From assembly GCA_038025085.1 (NCBI GenBank), contig CM076152.1, positions 23,024,001-23,088,000 of the forward strand: DNA of 64,000 bases. The letters are read 5' to 3'. The translations under genes were made by a program, and so were the position numbers. The notes under the pieces were generated by a model, which saw only the letters and a list, made by a program, of their open reading frames with translations, did no database searches and had not been told where the DNA came from. This stretch comes from Tetragonia tetragonoides (Eukaryota; Streptophyta; Magnoliopsida; Caryophyllales; Aizoaceae). Positions within the stretch are counted from its first letter, which is position 1. Each line of letters begins with the position of its first letter. Shown piece by piece: positions 13,126-26,755 of the stretch.

Positions 13126-15645
13126 ATTGTGAATACATTCAAAATATTGAGTTGAAGCTTGTTTGTTCTTGTAAATATCCTTGGTGTAGTTTCTGACTCA
13201 AATGAGTACAAACAAAGCAATTGGCTGCTTTCTCTTAATATACAACACAAAAGACCACAATCTCTTTCACCCTAGTCATATGAGCTTTTAAAACGCGTAA
13301 ATACATTCAAAAGCTTGAGTTGAAGCTTGTTTGTACTTGTAAACATCCTTGGTGTAGTTTCTCACTCCAATGAATCCAAACAAAGCTTTTGGGTGCTTAC
13401 TCTGAAAATACAACACAAAAGAACTCAATCTCTTTCACCGTAGTCGTACGAGGTTTTGAAACGCATATATGCATTCAAAAGCTTGAGTTGAAGCTTGTTT
13501 GTACTTGTATACATCCTTGGTTAAGTTTCGCACTCAAATGAATGCAAACAAAGCATTTGGGTGCTTTCTCTTAATATACAACACAAAAGAACTCAATCTT
13601 TTCCACCCTAGTCATATGACCTTTTAAAACGCGTAAATGCATTCAAAAGCTTGAGTTGAAGCTTGTTTGTACTTGTAAACATTCTTGGTGTAGTTTCTCA
13701 TTGAAATGAATGCAAACAAAGCTTTTGGTTACTTTCTCTTAAAATACAACACAAAAGAACTCAATCTTTTTCACCCTAGTCGTATGAGGTTTTAAAACGC
13801 GTAAATGATTTCAAAAGCTTGAATTGAAGCTTGTTTGTACTTGTAAACATTCTTGGTGTAGTTTCTCACTCAAATGAATGCAAACAAAGCATTTGTGTGA
13901 TTTCTCTTAATATACAACCCAAAAGAACTCAATCTCTTTCTCCCTAGTTGTAAGAGCTGTTAAAATGCGTAAATGCATTCAAAAGTTTGAGTTAAAGCTT
14001 GTTTGTACTTGTAAACATCCTTGGTGTAGTTTCTCACTCAAATGAATGCAAACAAAGCATTTGTGTGATTTCTCGTAATATACAACACAAAAGAATTCAA
14101 TCTCTTTCACCCTAGTTGTAAGAGCTGTTAAAATGCGTAAATGCATTCAAAAGGTTGATTTAAAGCTTGTTTGTACTTGCAAACATCCTTGGTGTAGTTT
14201 CTCCCTCAAATGAATGCAAACAAAGCGCTGTTTCACCCTAGATGTAAGAGCTTTTGAATGCAAACATCCTTGGTGTAGTTTCTCACTCAAATGAAAGCAT
14301 ACAAATCATTTGGGTGCTTGCTCTTTATATACAACACAAAAGAACTCAATCTCTTTCACCCTTTTCGTATGAGCTTTTAAAACGCGTAAATGCAATCAAA
14401 AGCTTTAGTTGAAGCCTTTTTGTAGTTGTAAACATCCTTGGTGTAGTTTCACACTCAAATGAATTTAAACAAAGCATTTGCGAGCTTTTTCTTAATATAC
14501 AACACAAAAGAACTCAATCTCTTTTCGCCTAGTCGTAAGAGCTGTTAAAACGCGTAAATGCATTCAAAAGCTTGAGTTGAAACTTGTTTGAACTTGTAAA
14601 CATCCTTGGTGTAGTTTCTCACTCAAATTAATGCAAAGAAAGCATTTGGGTGCTTTCTCTTAATATACAACACAAAAGACCTCAACTCTTTCACCCTAGT
14701 CGTAAGAGCTGTTAAAACGCGTAAATACATTCAAAATTTTGAGTTGAAACTTGTTTGTACTTGTAAACATCCTTGGTGTAGTTTCTCACTCAAATAAATG
14801 CAAACAAAGTATTTGGGTGTTTTCTCTTAATATACAACAGAAAAGAACTCAATCTGTTTCACCCTAGTCGTATAAGGTTTTAAAACGCGTAAATGCTTTA
14901 AACAGCTTGAGTTGAAGCTTGTTTGTACTTGTAAACATCCTTGGTGTAGTTTCTCCCGCAAATGAATGCAAACAAAGCATTTGCGTGCTTTCTCTTAATA
15001 TACAACACAAAAGAACTCAATCTCTTTCACCCTAGATGTAAGAGCTGTTAAAACGCGTAAATGCATTCAAAAGGTGGAGTTAAAGCTTGTTTGTACTTGT
15101 AAACATCCTTGGTGTAGTTTCTCACTCAAATGAATACAAACAAAGCATTTGGGTGCTTTCCCTTAATATACAACATAAAAGACCTCAATCTCTTTCACCC
15201 TAATCGTAAGAGTTGTTAAAACGCGTAAATACATTCTAAAGCTTGAGTTGAAGCTTGTTTGTACTTGTAAACATCCTTGTTTAAGTTTCTCAATAAAATG
15301 AATGCAAACAAAGCATTTGGGTGCTTTCTCTTAATATACAACACAAAAGAACTCAATCTTTTTCACCCTAGTCATATGAGCTTGTAAAACGCGTAAATGC
15401 ATTCAAATGGTGGAGTTAAAGCTTGTTTGTACTTGTAAACATCCTTGGTGTAGTTTCTCACTCAAATGAATAAAAACAAAGCATTTGGGTGCTTTCTCTT
15501 AATATACAACACAAAAGACCTCAATCTCTTTCACCCTAGTCACATGAGCTTTTAAAACGCGTAAATACATTCAAAAGCTTGAGTTGAAACTTGTTTGTAC
15601 TTCTTAACATCCTTGGTGTAGTTTCTCACTCGAATGAATGCAAAC
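13126..15645 (-). repeat. Satellite block, minus orientation
   Basis: About 15 minus monomers with one collapsed monomer near 14225-14265. Diagnostic variants (for example ctttctccctag, caacccaaaag and cttttcgtatgag) recur near 34.9-36.1 kb, so part of this block was copied there. Confidence 0.88.
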
Positions 15646-18600
15646 AAAGCTTTAACTCCACCTTTTGAATGCATTTACGCGTTTTAACAGCTCTTACATG
15701 TAGGGTGAATGAGATTGAGTTCTTTTGTGTTCTATTTTCAGAGAAAGCACCCAAATGCGTTTGTTTGCATTCAAAAGGTGGTGTTAAAGCTTGATTACGA
15801 GAAGAAATGCTTTGTTTGCATTCATTTGAGTGAGAAACTTAACCAAGGATGTTTACAAGTACAAACAAGCTTTAACTCCACCTTTTGAATGCATTTACGC
15901 GTTTTAACAGCTCTTACATCTAGGGTGAAAGAGATTGAGTTCTTTTGTGTTGTATATTAAGAGAAAGCACCCAAATGCTTTTGCATTCATTTGAGTGAGA
16001 AACTACACCAAGGATGTTTACAAGTAAAACAAGCTTCAATTCTAGCTTTTGAATGCATTTACGCATTTTAACAGCTCTTACAACTAGGGTGAAAGAGATT
16101 GAGTTCTTTTGTGTTGTATATTAAGAAAAAGCTCGCAAATGCTTTGTTTACATTCATTTGAGTGTGAAACTACCCCAAGGATGTTTATAACTACAAACAA
16201 GCTTGAATTCAAGCTTTTGAATGCATTTAAGCGTTTTAAAAGCACATACGACAAGGGTGAAAGAGATTGAGTTCTTTTGTGTTGTATATTAAGAGAACGC
16301 ACCCAAATGTTTTCTTTGCATTCAGTTGAGTGAGAAACTACACCAATGATGTTTACAAGTACCAACAAGCTTCAACTCAAGCTTTTGAATGTATTTACGC
16401 GTTTTAAAAGCTCATATGACTAGGGTGAAAGAGATTGAGGTCTTTTGTGTTGTATATTAGGAGAAGCACCCAAATGCTTTTTTTTGCATTCTTTTGAGTG
16501 AGAAACTACACCAAGGATGTTTGTAAGTACAAACAAGCTTCAACTGAAGCTTTTTATTGCATTTAAGCATTTTAACAGCTCTTACGACTAGGGTGAAAGA
16601 GATTGAGTTCTTTTGTGTTGTATATAAAGACAAAGCACCAAAATGCTTTGTTTGCATTCATTTGAGTGAGAAACTACACCAAGAATGTTTACAAGTGCAA
16701 ACAAGCTTCAACTCAAGCTTTTGAATGCATTTACGCGGTTTAAAAGCTCATATGACTAGGGTGAAAAAGATTGAGTTCTTTTGTGTTGTATTTTAAGAGA
16801 AAGCAACCAAAAGCTTTGTTTGCATTCATTTCAGTGAGAAACTACACCAAGAATGTTTACAAGTACAAACAAGCTTCAACTCAATCTTTTGAATGCATTT
16901 CCGCGTTTTAAAAGCTCATATGACTAGGGTGAAAAATATTAAGTTCTTTTGTGTTGTATATTAAGAGAAAGCACCCAAATGCTTTGTTTGCATTCATTTC
17001 AGTGAGAAACTACACCAAGAATGTTTACAACTACAAACAAGCTTCAACTCAAGCTTTTGAATGCATTTACGCGTTTTAAAAGCTCATATGACTAGGGTGA
17101 AAAAGATTGAGTTCTTTTGTGTTGTATATTAAGAGAAAGCACCCAAATGCTTTGTTTGAATTCATTTGAGTGAGAAACTTAACCAGGATGTTTACAAGTA
17201 CCAACAAGCTTGAACTTAAGCTTTTGAATGCATATAGGCGTTTTAAAACCTCACACGACTAAGGTGAAAGAGATTGAGTTCTTTTGTGTTGTATTTTAAG
17301 AGAAACCATCCAATAACTTTGTTTGCATTCATTTGAGTGAGAAACTAGACCAAGGATGTTTACAAGCACAAACAAGCTTCAACTCAAGCTTTTGAATGCA
17401 TTTACGCGTTTTTAATGCAATTACGCGTTTTAACAGCTCTTACGACTAGGGTGAAAGAGATTGAGTTCTTTTGGGTTGTATATTAAGAGAACGCACCCAG
17501 ATGCTTTGTTTGCATTTATTTGAGTGAGAAACTTAACCAAGGATGTTTACAAGTACAAACAAGCTTCAACTCAAGCTTTTGAATGTATTTACGCGTTTGA
17601 ACAGCTCTTACGATTAGGGTGAAAGAGATTGCGGTCTTTTGTGTTGTATATTAAGAGAAAGCACCCAAATGCTTTGTTTGCATTCATTTGAGTGAGAAAC
17701 GACACCAAGGATGTTTACAAGTACAAACAAGCTTTACCTTCACCTTTTGAAAGCATTTACGCGTTTTAACAGCTCTTACATCTAGGGTGAAAGAGATTGA
17801 GTTCTTTTGTGTTGTATATTAAGAGAAAGCACCCAAATGCTTTGTTTGCATTTATTTGAGTGAGAAACTACACCAAGGATGTTTACAAGTACAAACAAGC
17901 TTTAACTCCACCTTTTGAATGCATTTACGCGTTTTAACAGCTCTTACATCTAGGGTGAAAGAGATTGAGTTCTTTTGTGTTGTATATTAAGAGAAAGCAC
18001 CCAAATGCTTTGTTTGCATTCATTTGAGGGAGAAACTACACCAAGGATGTTTACAAGTACAAACAAGCTTCAACTCAAGCTTTTGAAAGCAATTACGCGT
18101 TTTAAAACCTCATACGACTAGGGTGAAAGAGATTGAGGTCTTTTGTGTTGTATATTAATATTAAGCACCCAAATGCATTCATTTGAGTGAGAAACTACAC
18201 CAAGAATGTTTACAAGTACAAACAAGCTTCAACTCAAGCTTTTTAATGCATTTACGCGTTTTAAAAGCTCATATGACTAGGGTGAAAAAGATTGAGTTCT
18301 TTTGTGTTATATATTAAGAGAAAGCACCCAAATGCTTTGTTTGCATTCATTTGAGTGAGAAACTTAACCAAGGATGTTTACAAGTACCAACAAGCTTCAA
18401 CTTAAGCTTTTGAATGCATATAGGCGTTTTAAAACCTCATACGACTAGGGTGAAAGAGATTAAGTACTTTTGTGTTGTATTTTCAGAGAAATCACCCAAA
18501 AGCTTTGTTTGCATTCATTGGAGTGAGAAACTACACCAAGGATGTTTACAAGTACAAACAAGCTTCAACTCAAGCTTTTGAATGTATTTACGCGTTTTAA

Positions 18601-19072
18601 AAGCTCATATGACTAGGGTGAAAGAGATTGAGGTCTTTTGTGTTGTATATTAAGAGAAAGCACCCCAATGCTTTGTTTGCATTCATTTGAGTGAGAAACT
18701 ACACCAAGGATGTTTACAAGTACAAACAAGCTTTAACTCCACCTTTTGAATGCATTTACGCGTTTTAACAGCTCTTCCGACTAGGGTGAAAGAGATTGAG
18801 TTCTTTTGTGTTGTATATTAAGAGAAAGCACCCAAATGCTTTGTTTGCATTCATTTGAGTGAGAAACTACACCAAGAATGTTTACAAGTACAAAAAAGCT
18901 TCAACTCAAGCTTTTGAATGCATTTACGCGTTTTAAAAGCTGAAATGACTAGCGTGAAAAAGATTGAGTTCTTTTGTGTTGTATATTAAGAGAAAGCTGA
19001 TTTCTTTGCATTCATTTGAGTGAGAAACTTAACCAAGGATGTTTACAAAGACCAACACGCTTCAAACCAAGC
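15646..19072 (+). repeat. Satellite block, plus orientation; start of the large duplication
   Basis: About 20 plus monomers. A small scramble at about 15768-15806 (a minus piece, then attacgagaag) recurs beside the LTR stubs at 26.8 and 30.0 kb. From about 15.83 kb the sequence matches 30.71 kb onward at an offset of 14880. Confidence 0.88.
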
Positions 19073-19534
19073 TTTTGGGTGCTTACTTTGAAAATACAAC
19101 ACAAAAGAACTCAATCTCTTTCACCCCAGATGTAAGAGCTGTTAAAACGCGTAAATGCATTCAACAGGTGGAGTTAAAGCTTTGTTTGCATTCATTGGTG
19201 TGAGAAACTACACCAAGGATGTTTACAAGTACAAACAAGCTTCAACTCAAGCTTTTGAAAGCATTTACGCGTTTAAAACCTCAAACGACTAGGGTGATAG
19301 AGATTGAGTTCTTTTGTGTTGTATTTTCAGAGAAAGCACCCAAAAGCTGTGTTTGCATTCATTGGAGTGAGAAACTACACCAAGGATGTTTACAAGTACA
19401 AACAAGCTTCAACTCAAGCTTTTGAATGTATTTACGCGTTTTAACAGCTCTTACGACTACGGTGAAAGAGATTGAGTTCTTTTCTGTTGTATATTAAGAG
19501 AAAGCACACAAATGCTTTATTTGCATTCATTTGA
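19073..19534. repeat. Short inverted pair of satellite blocks
   Basis: A minus piece (19073-19173) is followed by a plus piece (19174-19534). The plus piece starts with the join gagttaaag to ctttgtttg also seen at 10735, and ends at the hinge at 19535. Confidence 0.8.
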
Positions 19535-21510
19535 TTGTGAATACATTCAAAATTTTGTGTTGAAGCTTGTTTGTACTTGTAAACATCCTTGGTGTAGTTT
19601 CTCACTCCAATGAATGCAAACAAAGCTTTTGGGTGCTTTCTCGGAAAATGCAACACAAAAGAACTCAATCTCTTTCACCCTAGTCGTATGAGGTTTTAAA
19701 ACGCCTATATGCATTCAAAAGCTTAAGTTGAAGCTTGTTGGTACTTGTAAACATCTTTGGTGTAGTTTCTTACTCAAATAAATGCAAACAAAGCATTTGG
19801 GTGCTTTCTCTTAATATACAACACAAATGAACTCAATCTCTTTCACCCTAGATTTAAGGGCTGTTAAAATGCGTAAATGTATTCAAAAGGTGGAGTTAAA
19901 GCTTGTTTGTACTTGTAAACATCCTTGGTGTAGTTTCTCACTCAAATGAATGCGAACAAAGCATTTTGGTGCTTTCTCTTATTATACAACACAAAAGACC
20001 TCAATCTCTTTCACCCTAATCGTAAGAGCTGTTAAAACCTGTAAATACATTCAAAAGCTTGAGTTGAAGCTTGTTTGTACTTGTAAACATCCTTGGTTAA
20101 GTTTCTCACTCAAATGAATGCAAACAAAGCTTTTGGGTGCTTTCTCTTAATATACAACACAAAAGAACTCAATCTTTTTCAACCTAGTCATATGAGCTTT
20201 TAAAACGCGTAAATGCATTCAAAAGCTTGAGGTGAAGCTTGTTTGTGCTTGTAAACATTCTTGGTGTAGTTTCTCACTGAAATGAATGCAAACAAAGCTT
20301 TTGGTTGCTTTCTCTTAAAATACAACACAAAAGAACTCAATCTTTTTCACCCTAGTCATATGAGCTTTTAAAATGCGTAAATGCATTCAAAAGCTTGAGT
20401 TGAAGCTTGTTTGTACTTGTAAACATTCTTGGTGTAGTTAATCACTGAAATGAATGCAAACAAAGCTTTTGGTTGCTTTCTCTTAAAATACAACACAAAA
20501 GAACTCAATCTTTTTCACCCTAGTCATATGAGCTTTTAAAACGCGTAAATGCATTCAAAAGCTTGAGTTGAAGCTTGTTTGTACTTGTAAACATTCTTGG
20601 TGTAGTTTCTCACTCAAATGAATGCAAACAAAGCATTTGTGTGCTTTCTCTTAATATACAACACAAAAGAACTAAATCTATTTCACCCTAGTCGTAAGAG
20701 CTGTTAAATGCTTAAATGCAATAAAAAGCTTCAGTTGAAGCTTGTTTGTACTTGTAAACATCCTTGGTGTAGTTTCTCACTCAAATGAATGCAAACAAAG
20801 CATTTGGGTGCTTTCACTTAATATACAACACAAAAGACCTCAATCTCTTTCACCCTAGTCATATGAGCTTTTAAAACGCGTAAATACATTCAAAAGCTTG
20901 AGTTGAAGCTTGTTGGTACTTGTAAACATCTTTGGTGTAGTTTCTCACTCACATGAATGCAAAGAAAACATTTGGGCGCGTTCTCTTAATATACAACACA
21001 AAAGAACTCAATCTCCTTCACTCTTGTCCTATGAGCTTTTAAAACGCTTAAATGCATTCAAAAGCTTGAGTTCAATCTTGTTTGTAGTTGTAAACATCCT
21101 TGGGGTAGTTTCACACTCAAATGAATGTAAACAAAGCATTTGCGAGCTTTTTCTTAATATGCAGCACAAAAGAACTGTTAATATATTTAAAAGCTTTTTC
21201 TTAATAGAGCTTTTTCACCCTAGTTGTAAGAGCTGTTAAAATGCGTAAATGCATTCAAAAGGTGGAGTTAAAGCTTGTTTGTACTTATAAACATCCTTGG
21301 TGTAGTTTCTCACTCAAATGAATCTAAACAAAGCATTTGGGTGCTTTCTCTTAATATACAACACAAAAGACCTCAATCTCTTTCACCCTAATCGTAAGAG
21401 CTGTTAAAACGCGTAAATACATTCAAAAGCTTGACTTGAAGCTTGTTTGTACTTGTAAACATCCTTGGTTAAGTTTCTCACTCAAATTAATGCAAACAAA
21501 ACATTTGGGT
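19535..21510 (-). repeat. Satellite block, minus orientation
   Basis: About 11-12 minus monomers after the hinge. It matches 33411 onward at an offset of 13876 as far as about 20.81 kb. A small scramble lies at about 21176-21215. Confidence 0.88.
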
Positions 21511-22280
21511 GTATTTTCAGAGAAAGCTTTTGAATGCATATATGCGTTTTAAAACCTCATACGACTAGGGTGAAAGAGATAGAGTTCTTTTGCGTTGTAT
21601 TTTCAGAGAAAGCACCCAAAAGCTTTGTTTGCATTTATTGGAGTGAGAAACTACACCAAGGATGTTTACAAGTACAAACAAGCTTCAACTCAAGCTTTTG
21701 AATGTATTTACGCGTTTTAAAAGCTCATATGACTAGGGTGAAAGCCATTGAGGTCTTTTGTGTTGTATATTAAGAGAAAGCACCCAAATACTTTGTTTGC
21801 ATTCATTTGAGTGAGAAACTACACCAAGGATGTTTACAAGTACAAACAAGCTTTAACTTCATATGACTAGGGTGAAAAAGATTGAGTTCTTTTGTGTTGT
21901 ATTTTAAGAGAAAGCAACCAAAAGCTTTGTTTGCATTCATTTCAGTGAGAAACTACACCAAGATTGTTTACAAGTACAAACAAGCTTCAACTCAAGCTTT
22001 TGAATGTATTTACGCATTTTAACAGCTCTTACGATTAGGGTGAAAGAGATTGAGGTCTTTTGTGTTGTATATTAAGAGAAAGCACCCAAATGCTTTGTTT
22101 GCATTCATTTGAGTGAGAAACTACAGCAAGGATGTTTACAAGTACAAACAAGCTTTAACTCCACCTTTTGAATGCATTTACGCGTTTTAACAGCTCTTAC
22201 ATCTAGGGTGAAAGAGATTGAGTTCTTTTGTGTTGTATATTAAGAGAAAGCACCCAAATGCTTTATTTGCATTCATTTGA
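21511..22280 (+). repeat. Satellite block, plus orientation
   Basis: About 4.5 plus monomers between a switch at gtgtattttcagag and a second recurrent junction (ttgtttgtacttgtaaattc) at 22281. Confidence 0.86.
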
Positions 22281-23184
22281 TTGTTTGTACTTGTAAATTC
22301 AAAAGGTGAATGCAAACAAAATTAAGAAACTGTTTAAAACGCGTATATGCATTCAAAAGCTTAAGTTGAAGCTTGTTGGTACCTGCAAATATCTTTGGTG
22401 TAGTTTCTCACTCAAATGAATGCAAAGAAAACATTTGGGTGCGTTCTCTTAATATACAACACAAAAGAACTCAATCTCTTTCACCCTTGTCGTATGAGCT
22501 TTAAAAAGGCTTAAATGCATTCAAAAGCATGAGTTCAAGCTTGTTTGTAGTTGTAAACATCCTTGGGGTAGTTTCACACTCAAATGAATTTAAACAAAGC
22601 ATTTGCGAGCTTTTTGTTAATATACAACACAAAAGAACTCAATCTCTTTTCGCCTAGTCGTAAGAGCTGTTAAAACGCGTAAATGCATTCAAAAGCTTGA
22701 GTTGAAACTTGTTTGTACTTGTGAACATCCTTGGTGTAGTTTCGCACTCAAATGAATGCAAACAAACCATTTGGGTGATTTCTCTTAATATACAACACAA
22801 AAGAACTCAATCTCTTTCACCCTAGTTGTAAGAGCTGTTAAAATGCGTAAATGCATTCAAAAGGTGGAGTTAAGGCTTGTTTGTGCTTGTAAACATCCTT
22901 GGTGTAGTTTCTCACTCAAATGAATGCAAACAAAGCATTTGCGTGCTTTCTCTTAATATACGACACAAAAGAACTCAATCTCTTTCACCCTAGTTGTAAG
23001 AGCTGTTAAAATGCGTAAATGCATTCAAAAGGTGGAGTTAAAGCTTGTTTGTAGTTGTAAACATCCTTGGTGTAGTTTCTCACTCAAATGAATGCTAACA
23101 AAGCATTTGGGTGCTTTCTCTTAATATACAACACAAAAGAACTCAATCTCTTTCACCCTAGTTGTAAAGGCTGTTAAAATGCGT
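22281..23184 (-). repeat. Satellite block, minus orientation
   Basis: About five minus monomers. It begins with a distinctive joined segment (ttgtttgtac through aattaagaaactg) that also occurs at 37288 and 56992. D and C subtypes follow. Confidence 0.86.
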
Positions 23185-25135
23185 ACTCAAGGATGTTTAC
23201 AAGTACAAACAAGCTTCAACTCAAGCTTTTGAATGCATTTACGCGTTTTAAAAGCTCATATGACTAGGGTGAAAAAGATTGAGTTCTTTTGTGTTGTATA
23301 TTAAGAGAAAGTACCCAAATGCTTTGTTTGCATTCATTTAAGTGAGAAACTTAACCAAGGATGCATACAAGTACAGACAAGCTTCAACTCAAGCTTTTGA
23401 ATGTATTTACGCGTTTTAACAGCTCTTACGATTAGGGTGAAAGAGATTGAGTTCTTTTGTGTCGTATTTTCAGAGAAAGCACCCAAATGCTTTCTTTGCA
23501 TTAATTTGAGTGTGAAACTACCCCAAGGATGTTTACAACTACAAACAAGCTTGAACTCAAGCTTTTGAATGATTTAAACGTTTTAAAAGCTCATACGACA
23601 AGGGTGAAAGAGATTGAGTTCTTTTGGGTTGTATATTAAGAGAACGCACCCAACTGTTTTCTTTGCATTCATTTGAGTGAGAAACTACACCAAAGATGTT
23701 TACAAGTACCAACAAGCTTCAACTTAAGCTTTTGAATGCATATACGCGTTTTAAAACCTCATACGACTAGGGTGAAAGAGATTGAGTTCTTTTGTGTTGT
23801 ATATTAAGAGAAAGCACCCAAATGCTTTATTTGCATTCATTTGAGGGAGAAACTACACCAAGGATGTTTACAAGTACAAACAAGCTTCAACTCAAGCTTT
23901 TGAAAGCATTTAAGCGTTTTAAAACCTTATACGACTAGGGTGAAAGAGATTGAGGTCTTTTGTGTTGTATATTCAGAGAAAGCACCCAAATGCTTTGTTT
24001 GCATTCATTTGAGTGAGAAACGACACCAAGGATGTTTACAAGTACAAACAAGCTTTAACTCCACCTTTTGAATCATTTACGCGTTTTAACAGCTCTTACA
24101 TCTAGGGTGAATGAGATTGAGCTCTTTTGTGTTGTATATTAAGAGAAAGCACCCAAATGCTTTGTTTGCATTCATTTGAGTGAGAAACTACACCAAGGAT
24201 GTTTACAAGTACAAACAAGCTTCAACTCAAGCTTTTGAATGCATTTACGTATTTTAACAGCTCATAGAACTAGGGTGAAAGAGATTGAGTTCTTTTGTGT
24301 TGTATATTAAGAAAAAGCTCGCAAATGCTTTGTTTACATTCATTTGAGTGTGAAACTACCCCAAGGATATTTACAACTACAAACAAGCTGGAACTCAAGC
24401 TTTTGAACGCATTTAAGCGTTTTAAAAGCTCATACGACAAGGGTGAAAGAGATTGAGTTCTTTTGTGTTGTATATCGAGAGAACGCACCCAAATGTTTTC
24501 TTTGCATTCATTTGAGTGAGAAACTACACCAAAGATGTTTACAAGTACCAACAAATTTCAACTCAATCTTTTGCATTCATATGCTTCGTTTGAATTCATT
24601 TGAGAGAGAAACTACACCAAGGATGTTTACAAGTACAAACAAGCTTCAACTGAAGCTTTTTATTGCATTTAAGCATTTTAACAGCTCTTACGACTAGGGT
24701 GAAAGAGATTGAGTTGTTTTGTTTTGTATATGAAGAGAAAGCACACAATTGCTTTGTTTGCATTCATCTGAGTGAGAAACTACACCAAGAATGTTTACAA
24801 GTACAAACAAGCTTGAACTTAAGCTTTTGAATGCATTTACGCGTTTTAAAAGCTCATATGACTAGGGTGAAAAAGATTGAGTTCTTTTGTGTTGTATATT
24901 AAGAGAAAGCACCCAAAAGCTTTGTTTGCATTCATTTGAGTGAGAAACTTAACCAAGGATGTTTACAAGTACAAACAAGCTTCAACTGAAGCTTTTTATT
25001 GCATTTAAGCATTTTAACAGCTCTTTTGACTAGGGTGAAAGAGATTGAGTTCTTTTGTGTTGTATATTAAGAGAAAGCACACAAATGTTTTGTTTGCATT
25101 CATTTGAGTGAGAAACTACACCAAGGATGCATTCA
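23185..25135 (+). repeat. Satellite block, plus orientation
   Basis: About 11-12 plus monomers with C-to-D subtype pairs at about 23.49-23.75 and 24.29-24.55 kb. The first 3181-bp tandem unit begins inside it, near 24.2 kb. Confidence 0.88.
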
Positions 25136-25455
25136 TTTGCATTCAAAACGCGTAAATGCATTCAAAAGCTTGAGTTGAAGCTTGTTTGTACTTGTAAAAA
25201 TCCTTGGTGTAGTTTCTCACTCAAATGAATGCAAACAAAGTTATTGGATGGTTTCTCTGAAAATACAACACAAAAGAACTCAATCTCTTTCACCCTAGTC
25301 GTATGATGTTTTAAAATGCGTATATGCATTCAAAAGGTGGAGTTAAAGCTTGTTTGTACTTGTAAACATCCTTGGTGTAGTTTCTCACCCAAATGAATGC
25401 AAACAAAGCATTTGGGTGCTTTCTCTTAATATACAACACAAAAGACTTCAATGAA
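25136..25455 (-). repeat. Inverted satellite insert
   Basis: About two minus monomers inside the first 3181-bp unit. The same insert is repeated at 28317-28636 and 40700-41015. Confidence 0.84.
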
Positions 25456-26710
25456 TGCAAGCAACATTCTCATTTGGGTTCTTTTGTGTTGTATTTTCAG
25501 AGAAAGCACCCAAAAGCTTTGTTTGCATTCATTGGAATGAGAAACTACACCAAGGATGTTTACAAGTACAAACAAGCTTCTACTCAAGCTTTTGAATGTA
25601 TTTACGCGTTTTAAAAGCTCATATGACTAGGGTGAAAGAGATTGAGGTCTTTTGTGTTGTATATTAAGAGAAAGTACCCAAATGCTATTTTTGCATTCAT
25701 TTGAGTGAGAAACTTCACCAAGGATGTTTACAAGTACAAACAAGCTTTAACTCCACCTTTCGAATGCATATACGCGTTTTAAAACCTCATCCGACTAGGG
25801 TGAAAGAGATTGAGTTTTTTTGTGTTGTATTTTCAGGGAAAGCACCCAAAAGCTTTGTTTGCATTCATTGGAGTGAGAAACTACACCAAGGATGTTTACA
25901 AGTAGAAACAAGCTTCAACTCAAAATTTTGAATGTATTTACGCGTTTTAAAAGCTCATATGACTAGGGTGAAAGAGATTGAGGTCTTTTGTGTTGTATAT
26001 TAAGAGAAAGCACCCAAATGCTTTATTTGCATTCATTTGAGTGAGAAACTACACCAAGAATGTTTACAAGTACAAATAAACTTTAACTCCACCTTTTGAC
26101 TGCATTTACGCGTTTTAACAGTTCTTACATCTAGGGTGAAAGAGATTGAGTTCTTTTGTGTTGTATATTAAGAGAAAGCACCCAAATGCTTTGTTTGCAT
26201 TCGTTTGAGTGAAAAACTACACCAAGGATGTTTACAAGTACAAACAAGCTTCAACTCAAGCTTTTAAATGCTTTACGCATTTTAACAGCTCTTACAAATA
26301 GGGTGAAAGAGATTGAGTTCTTTTGTGTTGTATATTAAGAAAAAGCTCGCAAATGCTTGTTTACATTCATTTGAGTGTGAAACTACCTCAAGGATGTTTA
26401 CAACTACAAACAAGCTTGAACTCAAGCTTTTGAATGCATTTAAGCGTTTTAAAAGCTCATACGACAAGGGTGAAAGAGATTTGAGTTCTTTTGTGTTGTA
26501 TATTAAGAGAACGCACCCAGATGTTTTCTTTGCATTCATTTGAGTGAGAAACTACACCAAAGATGGTTACAAGTGCAAACAAGCTTCAACTCAAGCTTTT
26601 GAAAGCATTTACGCGTTTTAAAACCTCATTCGACTAGGGTGAAAGAGATTGAGGTGTTTTGTGTTGTATATTAAGAGAAAGCACCCAAATGCTTTGTTTG
26701 CATTCATTTG
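25456..26710 (+). repeat. Satellite block, plus orientation, to the LTR stub
   Basis: About seven plus monomers, including a C-to-D pair at about 26.33-26.56 kb. It ends in cattcatttg, the same target sequence that abuts element 1 at 42274. Confidence 0.87.
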
Positions 26711-26755
26711 TGATACGTTTGGAATTACAACCTTAGCAATTTGTAAACAAAAACA
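26711..26755 (-). mobile_element. 45-bp LTR stub of element 1, copy 1
   Basis: Forty-five bases identical to the outer end of the element 1 LTR (tgatacgtttggaattacaa onward, matching 42275-42319). They start after the same target bases, atttg. The remainder of the element is gone, and the stub joins directly to attttcagag satellite. It is a deletion remnant, not an independent insertion. Confidence 0.92.
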